From: Bacteroidota bacterium
Lineage (GTDB): Bacteria; Bacteroidota; Bacteroidia; Chitinophagales; Chitinophagaceae
Assembly (NCBI GenBank): GCA_018267575.1
Contig: JAFDYF010000033.1
Span: 1 to 64,000, forward strand
Length of the DNA stretch: 64,000 bases
Direction of reading: 5' to 3'
Under the pieces are notes generated by a model. The model ran no database searches and was not told where the DNA came from. It saw only the letters and a program-made list of their open reading frames with translations. Made by a program: the position numbers and the translations under genes. Shown here piece after piece: positions 36,700 through 46,602 of this stretch (the stretch's first letter is position 1; each line of letters opens with the position of its first letter).

Positions 36700-37953
36700 T
36701 TATTTAAGCCCGAAAGCCTTTTTCACTTTAGATACATAATCCAATTTCTCCCAAGTAAAGAGTTCTACTTTCTTTTTCACCTCTTTGCCATCAGGTGCTA
36801 CAAAAGTTTTCACAACCACCTGAGGTTTGCGGCCCATATGACCATAGGCTGCCGTCTCACTATAAATCGGGTTGCGTAATTTCAAACGCTTTTCAATGAA
36901 ATAAGGACGCATATCAAAAATCTCAGCTACCTTTTTTGCAATCTCACCATCTGTCAATCCAGTCTTTCCAGTACCATAGGTATTTACGTTGATTGAAGTT
37001 GGCTGAGCAACACCAATCGCATAGGAAACTTGTACCAACACTTCATCCGCCACACCTGCTGCTACCAAATTTTTTGCAATATGACGGGTTGCATAGGCAG
37101 CAGAGCGATCCACTTTTGAAGGATCCTTACCACTGAATGCACCACCACCATGAGCACCCTTACCGCCATAAGTATCCACAATAATTTTTCTTCCGGTCAA
37201 TCCGGTATCACCGTGCGGTCCACCTATCACAAACTTTCCAGTCGGGTTGATGTGGTACTTGATTTTATTGTTAAAGAAATGGGCGTATTTCTTGTATTTT
37301 GCCTTCACCCTTGGGATCAGGATATTGATGATATCTTTTTTGATTTTCTCCTGCATCTTTGCTTCAGTATCAAAATCGTCATGTTGGGTAGATACCACAA
37401 TCGCGTCAATCCTCACAGGATTATTATTATCGTCATATTCCAGTGTCACCTGACTCTTTGCATCAGGACGAAGGTATTTGATCTGTTTGTTCTCACGCCT
37501 TAAAACAGCGAGTTCAATCAAAATATAATGTGCCAGGTCCAAAGCCAGTGGCATATAATTGTCAGTTTCGTGACTTGCATAACCAAACATCATCCCTTGG
37601 TCACCAGCGCCCTGTTCTTCTTTTTTCTTTTTATCAACCCCTTGATTGATATCCGATGACTGCTCATGGATAGCGGAAAAAATACCGCAGGAATTGGCTT
37701 CGAACATATATTCGCTTTGCGTGTAGCCAATCTTGCGGATTACCCCACGTGCAATTTCCTGAACATCCAAATAGGCTTTCGACTTTACTTCACCCGCAAG
37801 AACTACCTGGCCTGTTGTAACCAAGGTTTCACAAGCTACTTTGGATTGGGGGTCAAAAGCAAGAAAATGATCGATGAGGGCATCGGAAATCTGATCCGCC
37901 ACTTTATCTGGATGGCCTTCTGAAACGCTTTCCGAGGTAAATAAGTAAGGCAT
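36700..37953 (-). CDS. metK: S-adenosylmethionine synthetase
   Basis: Makes SAM from methionine and ATP. It has 417 residues, slightly longer than E. coli MetK. Motifs: [20 protein letters not shown] at the start, [12 protein letters not shown], and [20 protein letters not shown], the phosphate-binding loop with the essential lysine. No SAM riboswitch was recognised in the 138 bases upstream; that stretch holds only a small hairpin. Monocistronic or led by the gene at 38092. Confidence 0.97.
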   Translation of the reverse strand: MPYLFTSESVSEGHPDKVADQISDALIDHFLAFDPQSKVACETLVTTGQVVLAGEVKSKAYLDVQEIARGVIRKIGYTQSEYMFEANSCGIFSAIHEQSSDINQGVDKKKKEEQGAGDQGMMFGYASHETDNYMPLALDLAHYILIELAVLRRENKQIKYLRPDAKSQVTLEYDDNNNPVRIDAIVVSTQHDDFDTEAKMQEKIKKDIINILIPRVKAKYKKYAHFFNNKIKYHINPTGKFVIGGPHGDTGLTGRKIIVDTYGGKGAHGGGAFSGKDPSKVDRSAAYATRHIAKNLVAAGVADEVLVQVSYAIGVAQPTSINVNTYGTGKTGLTDGEIAKKVAEIFDMRPYFIEKRLKLRNPIYSETAAYGHMGRKPQVVVKTFVAPDGKEVKKKVELFTWEKLDYVSKVKKAFGLK

Positions 37954-37988
37954 GGAATTGATATATTTTATGAGTTAAAGAAAACTAG

Positions 37989-38004
37989 TTGGCAATGGCC
38001 AACC
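37989..38004 (-). terminator. Small hairpin between the GT5-like gene and metK
   Basis: Perfect 6-base arms GTTGGC and GCCAAC around AATG. On the minus strand it is followed by TAGTTTTCTTT. It may end the transcript of the upstream glycogen synthase-like gene ahead of metK. Confidence 0.5.
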
Positions 38005-38091
38005 CATTTATGATTTTAAAGCCGCAAAGATAATCGCTGAATTCAATTTACAAACATTCACAACGCTTTCTTAACAATCACTTCTGGAAAA

Positions 38092-38904
38092 TTATTTAGA
38101 AAGATCGGTATACAACTGCAAATAATCCGTCAGGTCAGATTCCGCATTGAAGTGCAAAACCTGTTTGCCCCTTACCTTATTGAACTCTTCTGTAAGTTTT
38201 TTATCTATTTTTTCAGCCCCAAAACTAATTGCATCGGCATAATGTGCCCCGCCACGGAACATGGCTGTATTGTTCAACTCTTTAAAAGGCTCTAGGTCTT
38301 TTTCTTTGATGTTGGCATGAATATTTGCCAGTTTAAAAAATTGGGAACCCATTTTTTCCTTAAAAGTATTTTGACCAATAGTGAATACTGATTTGGCATG
38401 TGCAAAAACAGGTTCTTTCTTGTAAACTGTTTTCAAATAGAGGGGAATCAGACTGGTCATCCAGCCGCTGCAATGGATAATATCGGGAGGCCAACCAAAT
38501 TTCTTGACAGTCTCCAATGCGCCTTTACAAAAGAACACAGCCCGCAAGCCATTGTCATCAAACCATTTTTCATTCTCGTCATGAAAAATGGTCTTGCGTT
38601 TGAATAAGTCCTCATTATCCAAAAAATACACCTGTAGCCTTGCATTGGGCAAGGAAGCCACTTTGATCTGCAAAGGATAATCATCATTATCAACCGACAC
38701 ATTGATACCAGAAAGCCGTACCACCTCGTGCAGGCGATGCCGTCTTTCGTTCACAGCTCCAAAACGGGGCATAATGCATCTTACTTCAAAATTATTCTCG
38801 TTCGATTTTATTGCCAGCTTGTTCACGGTTTCGGCAAACTCGGTCAGCTCTAAATAAGGGGACATTTCAGTAGCAATAAATAAAATTCTTTTCTTTGTGA
38901 GCAT
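38092..38904 (-). CDS. Glycogen/starch synthase N-terminal domain protein
   Basis: A 270-residue protein matching only the N-terminal half (GT5 catalytic domain) of glycogen synthase. RILFIATEMSPYLELTEFAE starts the Rossmann fold, but the usual KTGGL nucleotide-sugar loop is replaced by LELTEFAE. DNGLRAVFFCKGALETVK and PDIIHCSGWMTSLIPLYL are conserved. The C-terminal GT-B domain is missing altogether, with no remnant after the stop. Stand-alone forms beside panC are familiar in Bacteroidota. Enzymatic activity is doubtful; a regulatory or binding role is possible. Confidence 0.8.
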   Translation of the reverse strand: MLTKKRILFIATEMSPYLELTEFAETVNKLAIKSNENNFEVRCIMPRFGAVNERRHRLHEVVRLSGINVSVDNDDYPLQIKVASLPNARLQVYFLDNEDLFKRKTIFHDENEKWFDDNGLRAVFFCKGALETVKKFGWPPDIIHCSGWMTSLIPLYLKTVYKKEPVFAHAKSVFTIGQNTFKEKMGSQFFKLANIHANIKEKDLEPFKELNNTAMFRGGAHYADAISFGAEKIDKKLTEEFNKVRGKQVLHFNAESDLTDYLQLYTDLSK

Positions 38905-39016
38905 TATGGATTGTAATTAGTGAAAAAATGCCAACCTCAAAATTGGCGGCGAAGGTACGATATTTATTGGGAAATAAGTGCTGTAGCAGCTTTCATAAGG
39001 GCTAAACCTATTAAAT

Positions 39017-39859
39017 ATGATTCTATTCCGGAATGGACACCAATTGGCGGGCTACCTAGAACAAGAGAAAAAAAAGGGCAAAATGATTGGCTTTGTACCT
39101 ACCATGGGCGCTTTACATCATGGACATTTGTCGCTGGTTGAATCAGCCAAACAGCATACAGACATTACCGTTTGCAGCATTTTTGTAAACCCGACCCAGT
39201 TCAATGACCCCACAGATTTTCAAAAATACCCAATCACCATTGAGTATGATATCTTTTTATTGGAAAAAGCCCAAACGGATGTCCTTTTCCTGCCCCAAGA
39301 AGCTGACCTCTACCCTAACGGTGTCGCACAACTGGAAAGCTATGACTTGGGCTATCTGGAAACCATTTTGGAAGGCAAATCCAGACCGGGACATTTTCAA
39401 GGCGTTTGTCAAGTAATGGAAAGATTATTAACCTTGGTTCGTCCCGACGATCTTTTTATGGGCCAGAAAGATTATCAGCAATGCATGGTCGTAAAAAAAT
39501 TATTGACCATCATGAAAATGCCAGTCCGTTTTCATGCCTGTCCAATCCAAAGGGAAGCGGATGGGTTGGCCATGAGCAGTCGAAATATGCGGCTGAACGA
39601 AACCCAAAGAAAAAATGCATCGGCCATTTTTACAGCGCTTTACTTTACCAAAAGCCATATTGGCACAATGCCCCTAAACCAAATCAAAGCTCAGGCTTGG
39701 AATATACTCTTGGAAAATAGTTTTCGAATTGATTATATCGAAATAGTAGATGCCATTACACTGGAAGAACATCAGGAAATCAAAGACAAACATGATCTGG
39801 TAGCCCTGATTGCCGCTTACCAAGCTGAAGTGAGGCTTATTGACAATATGCTCCTCTAA
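39017..39859 (+). CDS. panC: Pantothenate synthetase
   Basis: Joins pantoate and beta-alanine with ATP in coenzyme A biosynthesis. It has 280 residues. Motifs: GFVPTMGALHHGHLSLVESA with the HxGH nucleotide signature, SIFVNPTQFNDPTDFQKYP, MGQKDYQQCMV and MSSRNMRLNETQRKNA with the KMSKS-like segment. It diverges from the GT5-like gene. panB and panD are not in the window. Confidence 0.95.
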   Translation: MILFRNGHQLAGYLEQEKKKGKMIGFVPTMGALHHGHLSLVESAKQHTDITVCSIFVNPTQFNDPTDFQKYPITIEYDIFLLEKAQTDVLFLPQEADLYPNGVAQLESYDLGYLETILEGKSRPGHFQGVCQVMERLLTLVRPDDLFMGQKDYQQCMVVKKLLTIMKMPVRFHACPIQREADGLAMSSRNMRLNETQRKNASAIFTALYFTKSHIGTMPLNQIKAQAWNILLENSFRIDYIEIVDAITLEEHQEIKDKHDLVALIAAYQAEVRLIDNMLL

Positions 39860-39909
39860 GTGTTTTTAGTAGATAAAAGGGGGTAATTAGATATGGACTG
39901 TTGCCGATT

Positions 39910-41016
39910 TTATTCCCATTTGAAAACCTTGATGGCAACTGCGTACACAACGATCCCCCAAATGGTCAAAGCGCCAATCTGTTTCCAGCAATCGAATATA
40001 GTGGCACCTTCAAAAGCCACATTGCGCATGGCATCATTGAGCTGCTTTACGGGCAGGATATCACAAAACTTTTGAAGCCAGGTCGGGAAAGCATCTGTGG
40101 AGAAAAAAGTACCGCCCAATAAAAATTGTGGAAGGGTAATGAGATTAGCAAAAGGCGGGATGGAGCTTTCGTTCTTGGCCACCCCACTCACGATAAAACC
40201 AAAACCCATGAAAACGATGAGTCCGAATAGGCTCAGCAAAATCATTTCCATAAAAGTTTCAAATCCATGCACCAGGGTAAACTTAAAAATAAAGCGCCCC
40301 ACTAGGATGATCACTATGGCTGTTAGCAATTGAAAAGCCACCCTACTGATGCCCTCACCCACAACAATATAGCCCCTACCAATAGGTGTTGAATAAAATC
40401 GCTTTAGCACCAATTGCTGCCTCAGGTTAAAAAACAAAAAAGCCACACCAAAAATACCCGCACTCAGCAAAGAAAAACCCAACATGCCGGGAAGTATAAA
40501 ATCGATCATGGTATAACGGCGGCCCTTCATCATGGGCAGTTCATCCACACTCACCAACCTAAACTGCTGCGGCACATTTCGTTCTTCGATGGATTGAATG
40601 GTCTGCGACAGTGCCATTTTCAGTATGGGATATTTATCAGCACTAGCAGATGAAGTAAGGGTATGTATCTGATATTGGGTAAAGCCCGCACTCGATTTGG
40701 AAGAATCGATGGTAAGGATAGCAGCAATCCTACCCTTTTCTAGATTTTTCCTCATCTGCTCCGTATCGGTAACCGTAGAAAGTTTGATGACGGGCGAATG
40801 CATCAATGCCTTGATCACATAATTGTTGGAGTCGCTTTGATTCTGTAAACCAAAACTGACCGCCATACCTCCTCCTCCGATAAAACCAAAAACCAATATG
40901 AAGATCAGCGGAAACCCAAAACTGAAAGCCACGGCAGAAGGGCTTCTAAAAATAGCGATGAAACTGGCTTTTGAAATGGCCAGCATAGCACGGACCTGAT
41001 TGTATTTCTGAGACAT
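39910..41016 (-). CDS. ABC-2 type transporter permease
   Basis: A 368-residue permease with one N-terminal helix (AVAFSFGFPLIFILVFGFIG), an extracytoplasmic domain of about 150 residues, then five C-terminal helices (GMLGFSLLSAGIFGVAFLFF onward). This is the layout of the ABC2_membrane_3 / YhfE-type drug or polymer exporters. No ATPase gene is adjacent, so its partner must be encoded elsewhere. It lies 59 bases after sppA on the same strand. Confidence 0.85.
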   Translation of the reverse strand: MSQKYNQVRAMLAISKASFIAIFRSPSAVAFSFGFPLIFILVFGFIGGGGMAVSFGLQNQSDSNNYVIKALMHSPVIKLSTVTDTEQMRKNLEKGRIAAILTIDSSKSSAGFTQYQIHTLTSSASADKYPILKMALSQTIQSIEERNVPQQFRLVSVDELPMMKGRRYTMIDFILPGMLGFSLLSAGIFGVAFLFFNLRQQLVLKRFYSTPIGRGYIVVGEGISRVAFQLLTAIVIILVGRFIFKFTLVHGFETFMEMILLSLFGLIVFMGFGFIVSGVAKNESSIPPFANLITLPQFLLGGTFFSTDAFPTWLQKFCDILPVKQLNDAMRNVAFEGATIFDCWKQIGALTIWGIVVYAVAIKVFKWE

Positions 41017-41075
41017 GTTCCTGTTATTTATCTATTGATTCCTTAATTGACTAACAAGGTCAAAACTAGATCGTA

Positions 41076-42830
41076 TTATTGAATCGTAAAATCAAATGGT
41101 AAACGAGCCTGTGTTTTCCCAACCATTGCTTTTACCTTTTTAATAGAACTATAGGTGCGATAACCATCTTCACCAAGCTCTTCTTTGATAGCACCGATGC
41201 TTACCGATTTTTTATATTTTGATAAGATCATATCCAGAATGTTTTTAGGTTCTGGATATTCCCGCAAACGGTAGTCGGTGGTTTTCGCCATTCGTGCAGC
41301 GCAAGCAACGGCATCCTGAATGCCACCCATTCTATCGACCAGTCCTAATTGCATTCCTTTTTTGCCCAGCCAAACCCTTCCTTGTGCAATGCTATCCACA
41401 TAATCAATCCCTATTTTCCTGCCATCGGCTACACGGGTTTTGAAAGTAAAATAAATACTATCCACTTCGCTTTGCAAAAAACGTTTTTGTAAATCCGTTA
41501 ATGGCTTGCTCACCGAAAGCATATTGGCATCGGGTGCTGTTTTCACCTCATCAAAGGTTACACCTAATTTGTTTTTGAAAAACTTTTGCATATTGGGCAA
41601 AATGCTGAAAACACCGATAGAACCTGTAATCGTATTGGGGTCTGCAAAAATGCTATCCGCATTACATGACATATAATAGCCGCCAGAAGCAGCCACATCG
41701 CCAAAACTCAAAATAACAGGCTTCTCTTTTTTTGCGATAGTAATCTCACGCCACATGTCTTCACTGGCCATGGAACTGCCACCGCCAGAATTGATGCGGA
41801 TCACGATCGCTTTAATATCCTTATCGAGGCGAGCCTTACGGATATACCAACGATAAGTAGCCCCTCCTATTTGGTTATTATCCCCCTTGCCATCAACAAT
41901 TTCTCCTTCGGCATAAATCAGCGCAATCTTATCACGCCCATCCAATTTATAGCTTACTGCGTTTTCATATTTGCCAATGGAAACAAAATTAATGAGCCCA
42001 TGCCGCTCTATCTTTAATTTTTCTTTGATCTCGTCTTTTACCTCATCATCATACTTTAGTCCATCCACCAATTTGTACTGAAGTGCATCCGAGGCATATT
42101 TCACCAAATGTTCGTTTACACATTTACGTAAAATGGCGGTATCAATATCCCTTGATTTGGACGTACTGACCATTAAACGATTGAACAGTTCATTCAACAT
42201 TTCAGAAAGCTGCAAACGGTTTGCATCTGTCATTTTATCTTCCCTCAATGGCTCGGTGGCACTTTTGAACTTGCCCGCATAAAAAATCTGAGGTTCAATC
42301 TCTAGTTTGTTCAAGGTTTCTTTCAAGAACATTTCTTCAATCGAAAATCCTTTCCATTCCACCCCACCCTGTGGGTTGCAATAAATTTTATCGGCTAGGT
42401 TAGCTACATAATAAGCCTTTTGTGAAATCACATCCGCAAAAGCATAAATAAATTTCCCTGATTTTTTAAAATCGCCCAACGCATGGCGGATTTCCTCGCT
42501 GGTAGCAAATCCATTATTATTTTCCCCACACTTGAGATAAATCCCTTTGATGGCAGTATCATTTTTGGCATGGTCGATCAAGCGGATCAAATCATACAGA
42601 CCGGGCACATCATATTGATCGGAAGAACCAAAATCGGAAAAAACATTATCCTGTTTTTGTTCATGAAAAGACTGGCTGAGGTCTAGCACCAAAACCGCAT
42701 CGCTACCTGTTGTGGACTTTTTGGGGGTGGCAATACCAGCGACAATCCCGGCAAACACAAAAAATATGACTAATGTAAAAACAATAAACGCTAACAAAGA
42801 GGCAAAAAACACTTTCAGAAAGCTGCGCAT
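41076..42830 (-). CDS. sppA: Signal peptide peptidase SppA, 67K type
   Basis: Membrane-anchored serine protease that degrades cleaved signal peptides. About 584 residues from the chosen start MRSFLKVFFASLLAFIVFTL; an ATG three codons earlier is also possible. One N-terminal helix, then two tandem ClpP-like domains. The catalytic lysine lies near residue 187 (AGKFKSATEPLREDKM) in the first domain, and the nucleophile serine near 380 (VAASGGYYMSCNAD) in the second, as in E. coli SppA. Diverges from folK. Confidence 0.93.
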   Translation of the reverse strand: MRSFLKVFFASLLAFIVFTLVIFFVFAGIVAGIATPKKSTTGSDAVLVLDLSQSFHEQKQDNVFSDFGSSDQYDVPGLYDLIRLIDHAKNDTAIKGIYLKCGENNNGFATSEEIRHALGDFKKSGKFIYAFADVISQKAYYVANLADKIYCNPQGGVEWKGFSIEEMFLKETLNKLEIEPQIFYAGKFKSATEPLREDKMTDANRLQLSEMLNELFNRLMVSTSKSRDIDTAILRKCVNEHLVKYASDALQYKLVDGLKYDDEVKDEIKEKLKIERHGLINFVSIGKYENAVSYKLDGRDKIALIYAEGEIVDGKGDNNQIGGATYRWYIRKARLDKDIKAIVIRINSGGGSSMASEDMWREITIAKKEKPVILSFGDVAASGGYYMSCNADSIFADPNTITGSIGVFSILPNMQKFFKNKLGVTFDEVKTAPDANMLSVSKPLTDLQKRFLQSEVDSIYFTFKTRVADGRKIGIDYVDSIAQGRVWLGKKGMQLGLVDRMGGIQDAVACAARMAKTTDYRLREYPEPKNILDMILSKYKKSVSIGAIKEELGEDGYRTYSSIKKVKAMVGKTQARLPFDFTIQ

Positions 42831-42892
42831 GAGCAACAATTTTTAAATAAGGGCAAAAATAGAGATATTTGGCCGCCTGAAATAGCAAATCT

Positions 42893-43372
42893 ATGAACGA
42901 GGCATATTTACTGATAGGTGGCAACGAAGGAGAGCGGCACGGATATCTGCAACAGGCGCGGGAGTATGTATCCCGTTATTGGGGTGATATTGTGCAAGCA
43001 TCCGCTATTTATGAAACGGCAGCTTGGGGCAAAACCGACCAGCCGAATTTTTTGAACCAAGTTTTGTTCATCCGTACTGGTTTGGATGCCATATCGCTGA
43101 TGAAGGAAATATTATTGGCTGAAGAAAAGATGGGCCGTTTACGTAGGGAAAAATACAGTGCAAGGTTTATTGATATCGATATCCTTTTTTTTAATAGCTC
43201 CATTATCAATCTGCCCCAGTTGGTAATACCCCATCCCGAAATTGCTAACCGACGCTTTGTACTGTCGCCAATGGACGAAATAGCTCCCAAACTTTTACAC
43301 CCAGTTTTGCACAAAACAATCCACACATTATTGCAAGAATGTCCAGATAAGCTGGATGTGAAAAAAATTTGA
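42893..43372 (+). CDS. folK: 2-amino-4-hydroxy-6-hydroxymethyldihydropteridine pyrophosphokinase
   Basis: HPPK transfers pyrophosphate from ATP to the pterin precursor in folate synthesis. It has 159 residues. Signature elements: AYLLIGGNEGERHGYLQQAR, ASAIYETAAWGKTDQPNFLN, and the family motif RFIDIDILFFNSSIINLPQL with the catalytic acidic residues, then PHPEIANRRFVLSPMDEIAP. First gene of a plus-strand run folK, deoxynucleoside kinase, MFS. Confidence 0.95.
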   Translation: MNEAYLLIGGNEGERHGYLQQAREYVSRYWGDIVQASAIYETAAWGKTDQPNFLNQVLFIRTGLDAISLMKEILLAEEKMGRLRREKYSARFIDIDILFFNSSIINLPQLVIPHPEIANRRFVLSPMDEIAPKLLHPVLHKTIHTLLQECPDKLDVKKI

Positions 43373-43415
43373 CTTTTGTTTGTAGTATTTCACATTTCTT
43401 TGTACTTCACAATAA

Positions 43416-43491
43416 GTTAGTGGTTAGTAGCTTTTGAAGGGCAGTCCATTTTTATTATATATCGGTTCCCACTACTCCCCACTCGCCACTT
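43416..43491. repeat. 7-bp periodic repeats between folK and the kinase
   Basis: GTTAGTG, GTTAGTA (43416-43429) and, in the opposite sense, CCACTAC, TCCCCAC, TCGCCAC (43469-43489) all follow a 7-base step. The two blocks are partly complementary (TAGTGG and CCACTA), so the RNA could fold back. They fill the leader just before the kinase start. Confidence 0.55.
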
Positions 43492-43496
43492 ATAGG

Positions 43497-44129
43497 ATGA
43501 ACTATCATTATATCGCTATTGAGGGAAATATTGGCGCAGGGAAAACCACCCTCGCACACTTGTTGGCCAAGCATTATAATGCCCGGCTGATATTGGAACA
43601 GTTTGCCGATAACCCCTTCCTTTCCAAATTTTATGACAACCCAAAGCAATTTGCATTTCCACTGGAGCTATTTTTTATGGCAGAACGGTACAAGCAGCTC
43701 AAGGAATTGGTGCATACTAAGGATTTGTTTCAGAGCATCACCGTATCGGACTACCTGTTTACCAAATGCCTGCTTTTTGCCAAAGTAAACCTTCCGGCAG
43801 AGGAGTTCCTGCTTTACCAAAAACTTTTCGATATCATCTATCAACAATTGGTACAACCAGATATCCTCATCTACTTGCATGCCCCAGTAAGCAGGCTGCA
43901 AGCCAATATCAAAAAAAGAAACCGCATCTACGAACAATCCATCAAGGATGAATACTTGTTTGATATACAGGAGGCCTATACCAATTATATCAAACAGCAT
44001 AATATCAAAACCATTTTTATTGATGCTAGTAATGCGGATTTTTTGGGCAACCCTAACCATTTTAAAGTGATTGTGGATACATTGGAAAAAGAATATGAAG
44101 GCGGGCAGCATTATTTTTCATTACCCTGA
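43497..44129 (+). CDS. Deoxynucleoside kinase
   Basis: Phosphorylates deoxynucleosides in salvage. About 210 residues from MNYHYIAIEGNIGAGKTTLA; the P-loop is GNIGAGKT. An upstream ATG at 43434 would translate repeat sequence, so it was not used. Other family elements: YDNPKQFAFPLELFFMAERY and the LID region KKRNRIYEQSIKDEYL. Base preference (dA, dG or dC) cannot be told. The gene is followed by an MFS transporter after about 90 bases. Confidence 0.9.
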   Translation: MNYHYIAIEGNIGAGKTTLAHLLAKHYNARLILEQFADNPFLSKFYDNPKQFAFPLELFFMAERYKQLKELVHTKDLFQSITVSDYLFTKCLLFAKVNLPAEEFLLYQKLFDIIYQQLVQPDILIYLHAPVSRLQANIKKRNRIYEQSIKDEYLFDIQEAYTNYIKQHNIKTIFIDASNADFLGNPNHFKVIVDTLEKEYEGGQHYFSLP

Positions 44130-44216
44130 TGAGCCGCAATGCTAAAATGGGATAGAAGCCATTTTAAACGCAGACCAAAATTTCAAAAAAGCGAGTTTTC
44201 AAGTAACCAAAACTTC

Positions 44217-45464
44217 ATGACAGAGACACAAGCAAGACCCGACCCTTACCAATCGATGCGGATTTTTGAGTTTCGGAATCTGGTGATTGGTCGTTTTCTT
44301 TTCATCATGGGACTGCGCATGATGAGCACCTTGGTGGGCTGGTGGGTCTACAACCTCACCAATGCACCCATTGCTATTGGCATTGTTGGTCTGTCAGAAT
44401 TCATCCCTGCTTTTTCCTTTGCACTTTATGCTGGTCATGTTATGGATTTGAGCGAAAAAAGAAGGATGCTGTTACGCGGTGTATTGCTGTATTTTACGGC
44501 GGTGCTGGCACTGCTGATGCTTTCTACTTCTTTCACGGCAAAGCATATCCACAATCATCAAATCGCCATTTGTATCTATGTGGTTATATTCTGTACAGGC
44601 ATTATCCGTGCTTTTACCGGACCTGTTTTTAATGTGATTTTGGCGCAGATTGTCCCAAAATCCAGTTTGCCCAATGCCACCACCTGGAACCAGGGCGCTT
44701 GGCTTTCAGCATCAGTGAGCGGTCATGCAATTGGAGGTTTTTTGATTGGGGGTTTGGGCAATACGGGTACATTGACCGTGATTGCCGTTCTGGTATCCAT
44801 TGCTTTTTTTATTTTGTTTAACCTAAAGCCCAAACCTGCCTTTAATAGTAAGAGTGAAAAAAGAACCATGGACAGTGTGAAGGAAGGGCTACGGTTTGTA
44901 TTTCAAACCAAGGAATTGTTGGGCGCTATTTCATTGGATCTATTTGCCGTGCTGTTTGGTGGGGCCGTTGCCATGGTGCCAGTGTATGCCAGAGATATTT
45001 TAAAAGTGGGCCCACAGGGCTTTGGCTTTTTAAATGGCGCTTCCGACCTGGGTTCCATTATCGTGACACTGACACTTACCTTTTTCCCAATGAGAAACCA
45101 GCAGGGCAGAAAATTATTTTTTGCCGTGGCGGGTTTTGGTGCTTGCATTATTGTATTCGGACTTTCCAAATGGTATTTCCTCTCCTTCTCCGCATTGATG
45201 CTTAGTGGTTTTCTCGATGGAATCAGCATGGTCACCCGCGGCACGATCATGCAATTGAAAACACCAGACCATATGCGTGGTCGTGTGATGAGTGTAAATT
45301 CCATGTTCATCAACTCGAGCAATGAGTTGGGGCAATTTGAAAGTGGGGTTGCCGCCAAATTGATGGGTGTTGTGCCATCAGTTGTATTTGGTGGATGCAT
45401 GACTTTATTGGTAGTGGTCGGCACTTGGTTTAAATCACCGAGCTTGAGAAAGATGGAATATTAA
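44217..45464 (+). CDS. MFS transporter, EntS/MFS_3-like
   Basis: Twelve-helix major facilitator of about 415 residues. GRFLFIMGLRMMSTLVGWWV is helix 1. The loop SEKRRMLLRG after helix 2 is a divergent motif A, and the large cytoplasmic loop PKPAFNSKSEKRTMDSVKEG separates the two halves. The MFS_3 group exports siderophores or drugs; the substrate here is unknown. I prefer the start MTETQARPDPY at 44217; an earlier ATG at 44139 would add a basic stretch not seen in the family. Confidence 0.85.
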   Translation: MTETQARPDPYQSMRIFEFRNLVIGRFLFIMGLRMMSTLVGWWVYNLTNAPIAIGIVGLSEFIPAFSFALYAGHVMDLSEKRRMLLRGVLLYFTAVLALLMLSTSFTAKHIHNHQIAICIYVVIFCTGIIRAFTGPVFNVILAQIVPKSSLPNATTWNQGAWLSASVSGHAIGGFLIGGLGNTGTLTVIAVLVSIAFFILFNLKPKPAFNSKSEKRTMDSVKEGLRFVFQTKELLGAISLDLFAVLFGGAVAMVPVYARDILKVGPQGFGFLNGASDLGSIIVTLTLTFFPMRNQQGRKLFFAVAGFGACIIVFGLSKWYFLSFSALMLSGFLDGISMVTRGTIMQLKTPDHMRGRVMSVNSMFINSSNELGQFESGVAAKLMGVVPSVVFGGCMTLLVVVGTWFKSPSLRKMEY

Positions 45465-45538
45465 AACAAAAACATTACCAGCTTTTCGCCTGATGGCTTT
45501 CGGATTTATTCAGTAAATTACTGCTTTAAGCCAAACAT

Positions 45539-46435
45539 ATGCAACGCCGATCTTTTATTCGCCATTCCAGTTTTTCTGTTGGAGCTTTATTATTAATGAA
45601 GCAAAGGACTTTTGCCAAGAGCAGCTTCGATGATCCATGGAAAATGAAAATGCTTAGGGGCGATGTGGGGATTTTTACAGAAAAAGGAGGAACGATTGGC
45701 TACCTTAAATCCAAAAAAGGTCTAGTGGTAGTAGATGCAGAATTTCCTGAACAAGCTACCCACTTGATCAACGAATTGAAAAAGCAAAGCGATGCCCCTT
45801 TTGAAATGCTTATCAACACACATCATCACAGCGACCATACCTCAGGGAATATTTCTTTCAAGGGAAAAGTAAAAGATGTTTCAGCACATAAGAACTCCTT
45901 GGAGAACCAACGACGAGTGGCCATTCAACAAAAAACGGAAGACAAGCAATTATATCCTAACAATATTATTATCGACTCGCAAACCTATAAGCTGGGGCAC
46001 GAGCATATCAAAGCGGATTATTTTGGTGCAGCCCATACCAATGGCGATATCATTGTCCATTTTCAAAACGCTAATATTGCCCATATGGGCGACCTTGTTT
46101 TTAACCGCCGTTGGGCTTTTATCGATCGTAGCGCTGGGGCTTCTATTAAAAGTTGGATACCCGTACTTGACAAAGCCTTGAACACTTACGACAATGAAAC
46201 CATTTTCATTTTTGGTCATGCTTTCGATCCCGAAAAAGTGACTGGCAACAAAGAAGACCTAAAAGCCATGCAGGATTATCTTGCCAAATTATTGGATTTT
46301 GTGGGAAAGGAAATCAAGGCAGGGAAATCAAAGGACGAGATACTAAAAGAAAAAGCAATACCCGGGGTTACCGAATGGCAGGGCGATGGCATTGAACGTG
46401 GCTTGACGGCGGCTTATGAAGAACTGACTTCATAA
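45539..46435 (+). CDS. Exported MBL-fold metallo-hydrolase
   Basis: A 298-residue metallo-beta-lactamase-fold protein. The N-terminus MQRRSFIRHSSFSVGALLLM has a twin arginine and a hydrophobic stretch, so Tat export is likely. The metal site is THHHSDH (His95, His97, Asp99, His100), with AAHTNGDIIVHF and IFGHAFDP supplying further ligands. Resembles class B3-like and quinoprotein-relay-associated hydrolases; substrate unknown, and antibiotic resistance should not be assumed. Confidence 0.87.
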   Translation: MQRRSFIRHSSFSVGALLLMKQRTFAKSSFDDPWKMKMLRGDVGIFTEKGGTIGYLKSKKGLVVVDAEFPEQATHLINELKKQSDAPFEMLINTHHHSDHTSGNISFKGKVKDVSAHKNSLENQRRVAIQQKTEDKQLYPNNIIIDSQTYKLGHEHIKADYFGAAHTNGDIIVHFQNANIAHMGDLVFNRRWAFIDRSAGASIKSWIPVLDKALNTYDNETIFIFGHAFDPEKVTGNKEDLKAMQDYLAKLLDFVGKEIKAGKSKDEILKEKAIPGVTEWQGDGIERGLTAAYEELTS

Positions 46436-46602
46436 GCCGGGTTGATTTATTTTCCTTTTAATTTCTTCACAAAATCAATGGCTGGTGGATGCTGATTTTC
46501 CAAGTCAACTTATTTTCTATACTCACATTCCAAAAATTAAATCCCTCCCTCATTCATTTTTTTAACCAGCGGCCCATTTTACACAGACAACTTTTTTCAG
46601 TA

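Noticed and set aside
37954..38091. SAM riboswitch upstream of metK
   Set aside because: Only a 6-base hairpin is present; I could not find the conserved stems or pseudoknot of any SAM riboswitch class.
45539..46435. Beta-lactamase resistance gene
   Set aside because: The MBL fold is shared by many hydrolases; nothing in the sequence points to a beta-lactam substrate.
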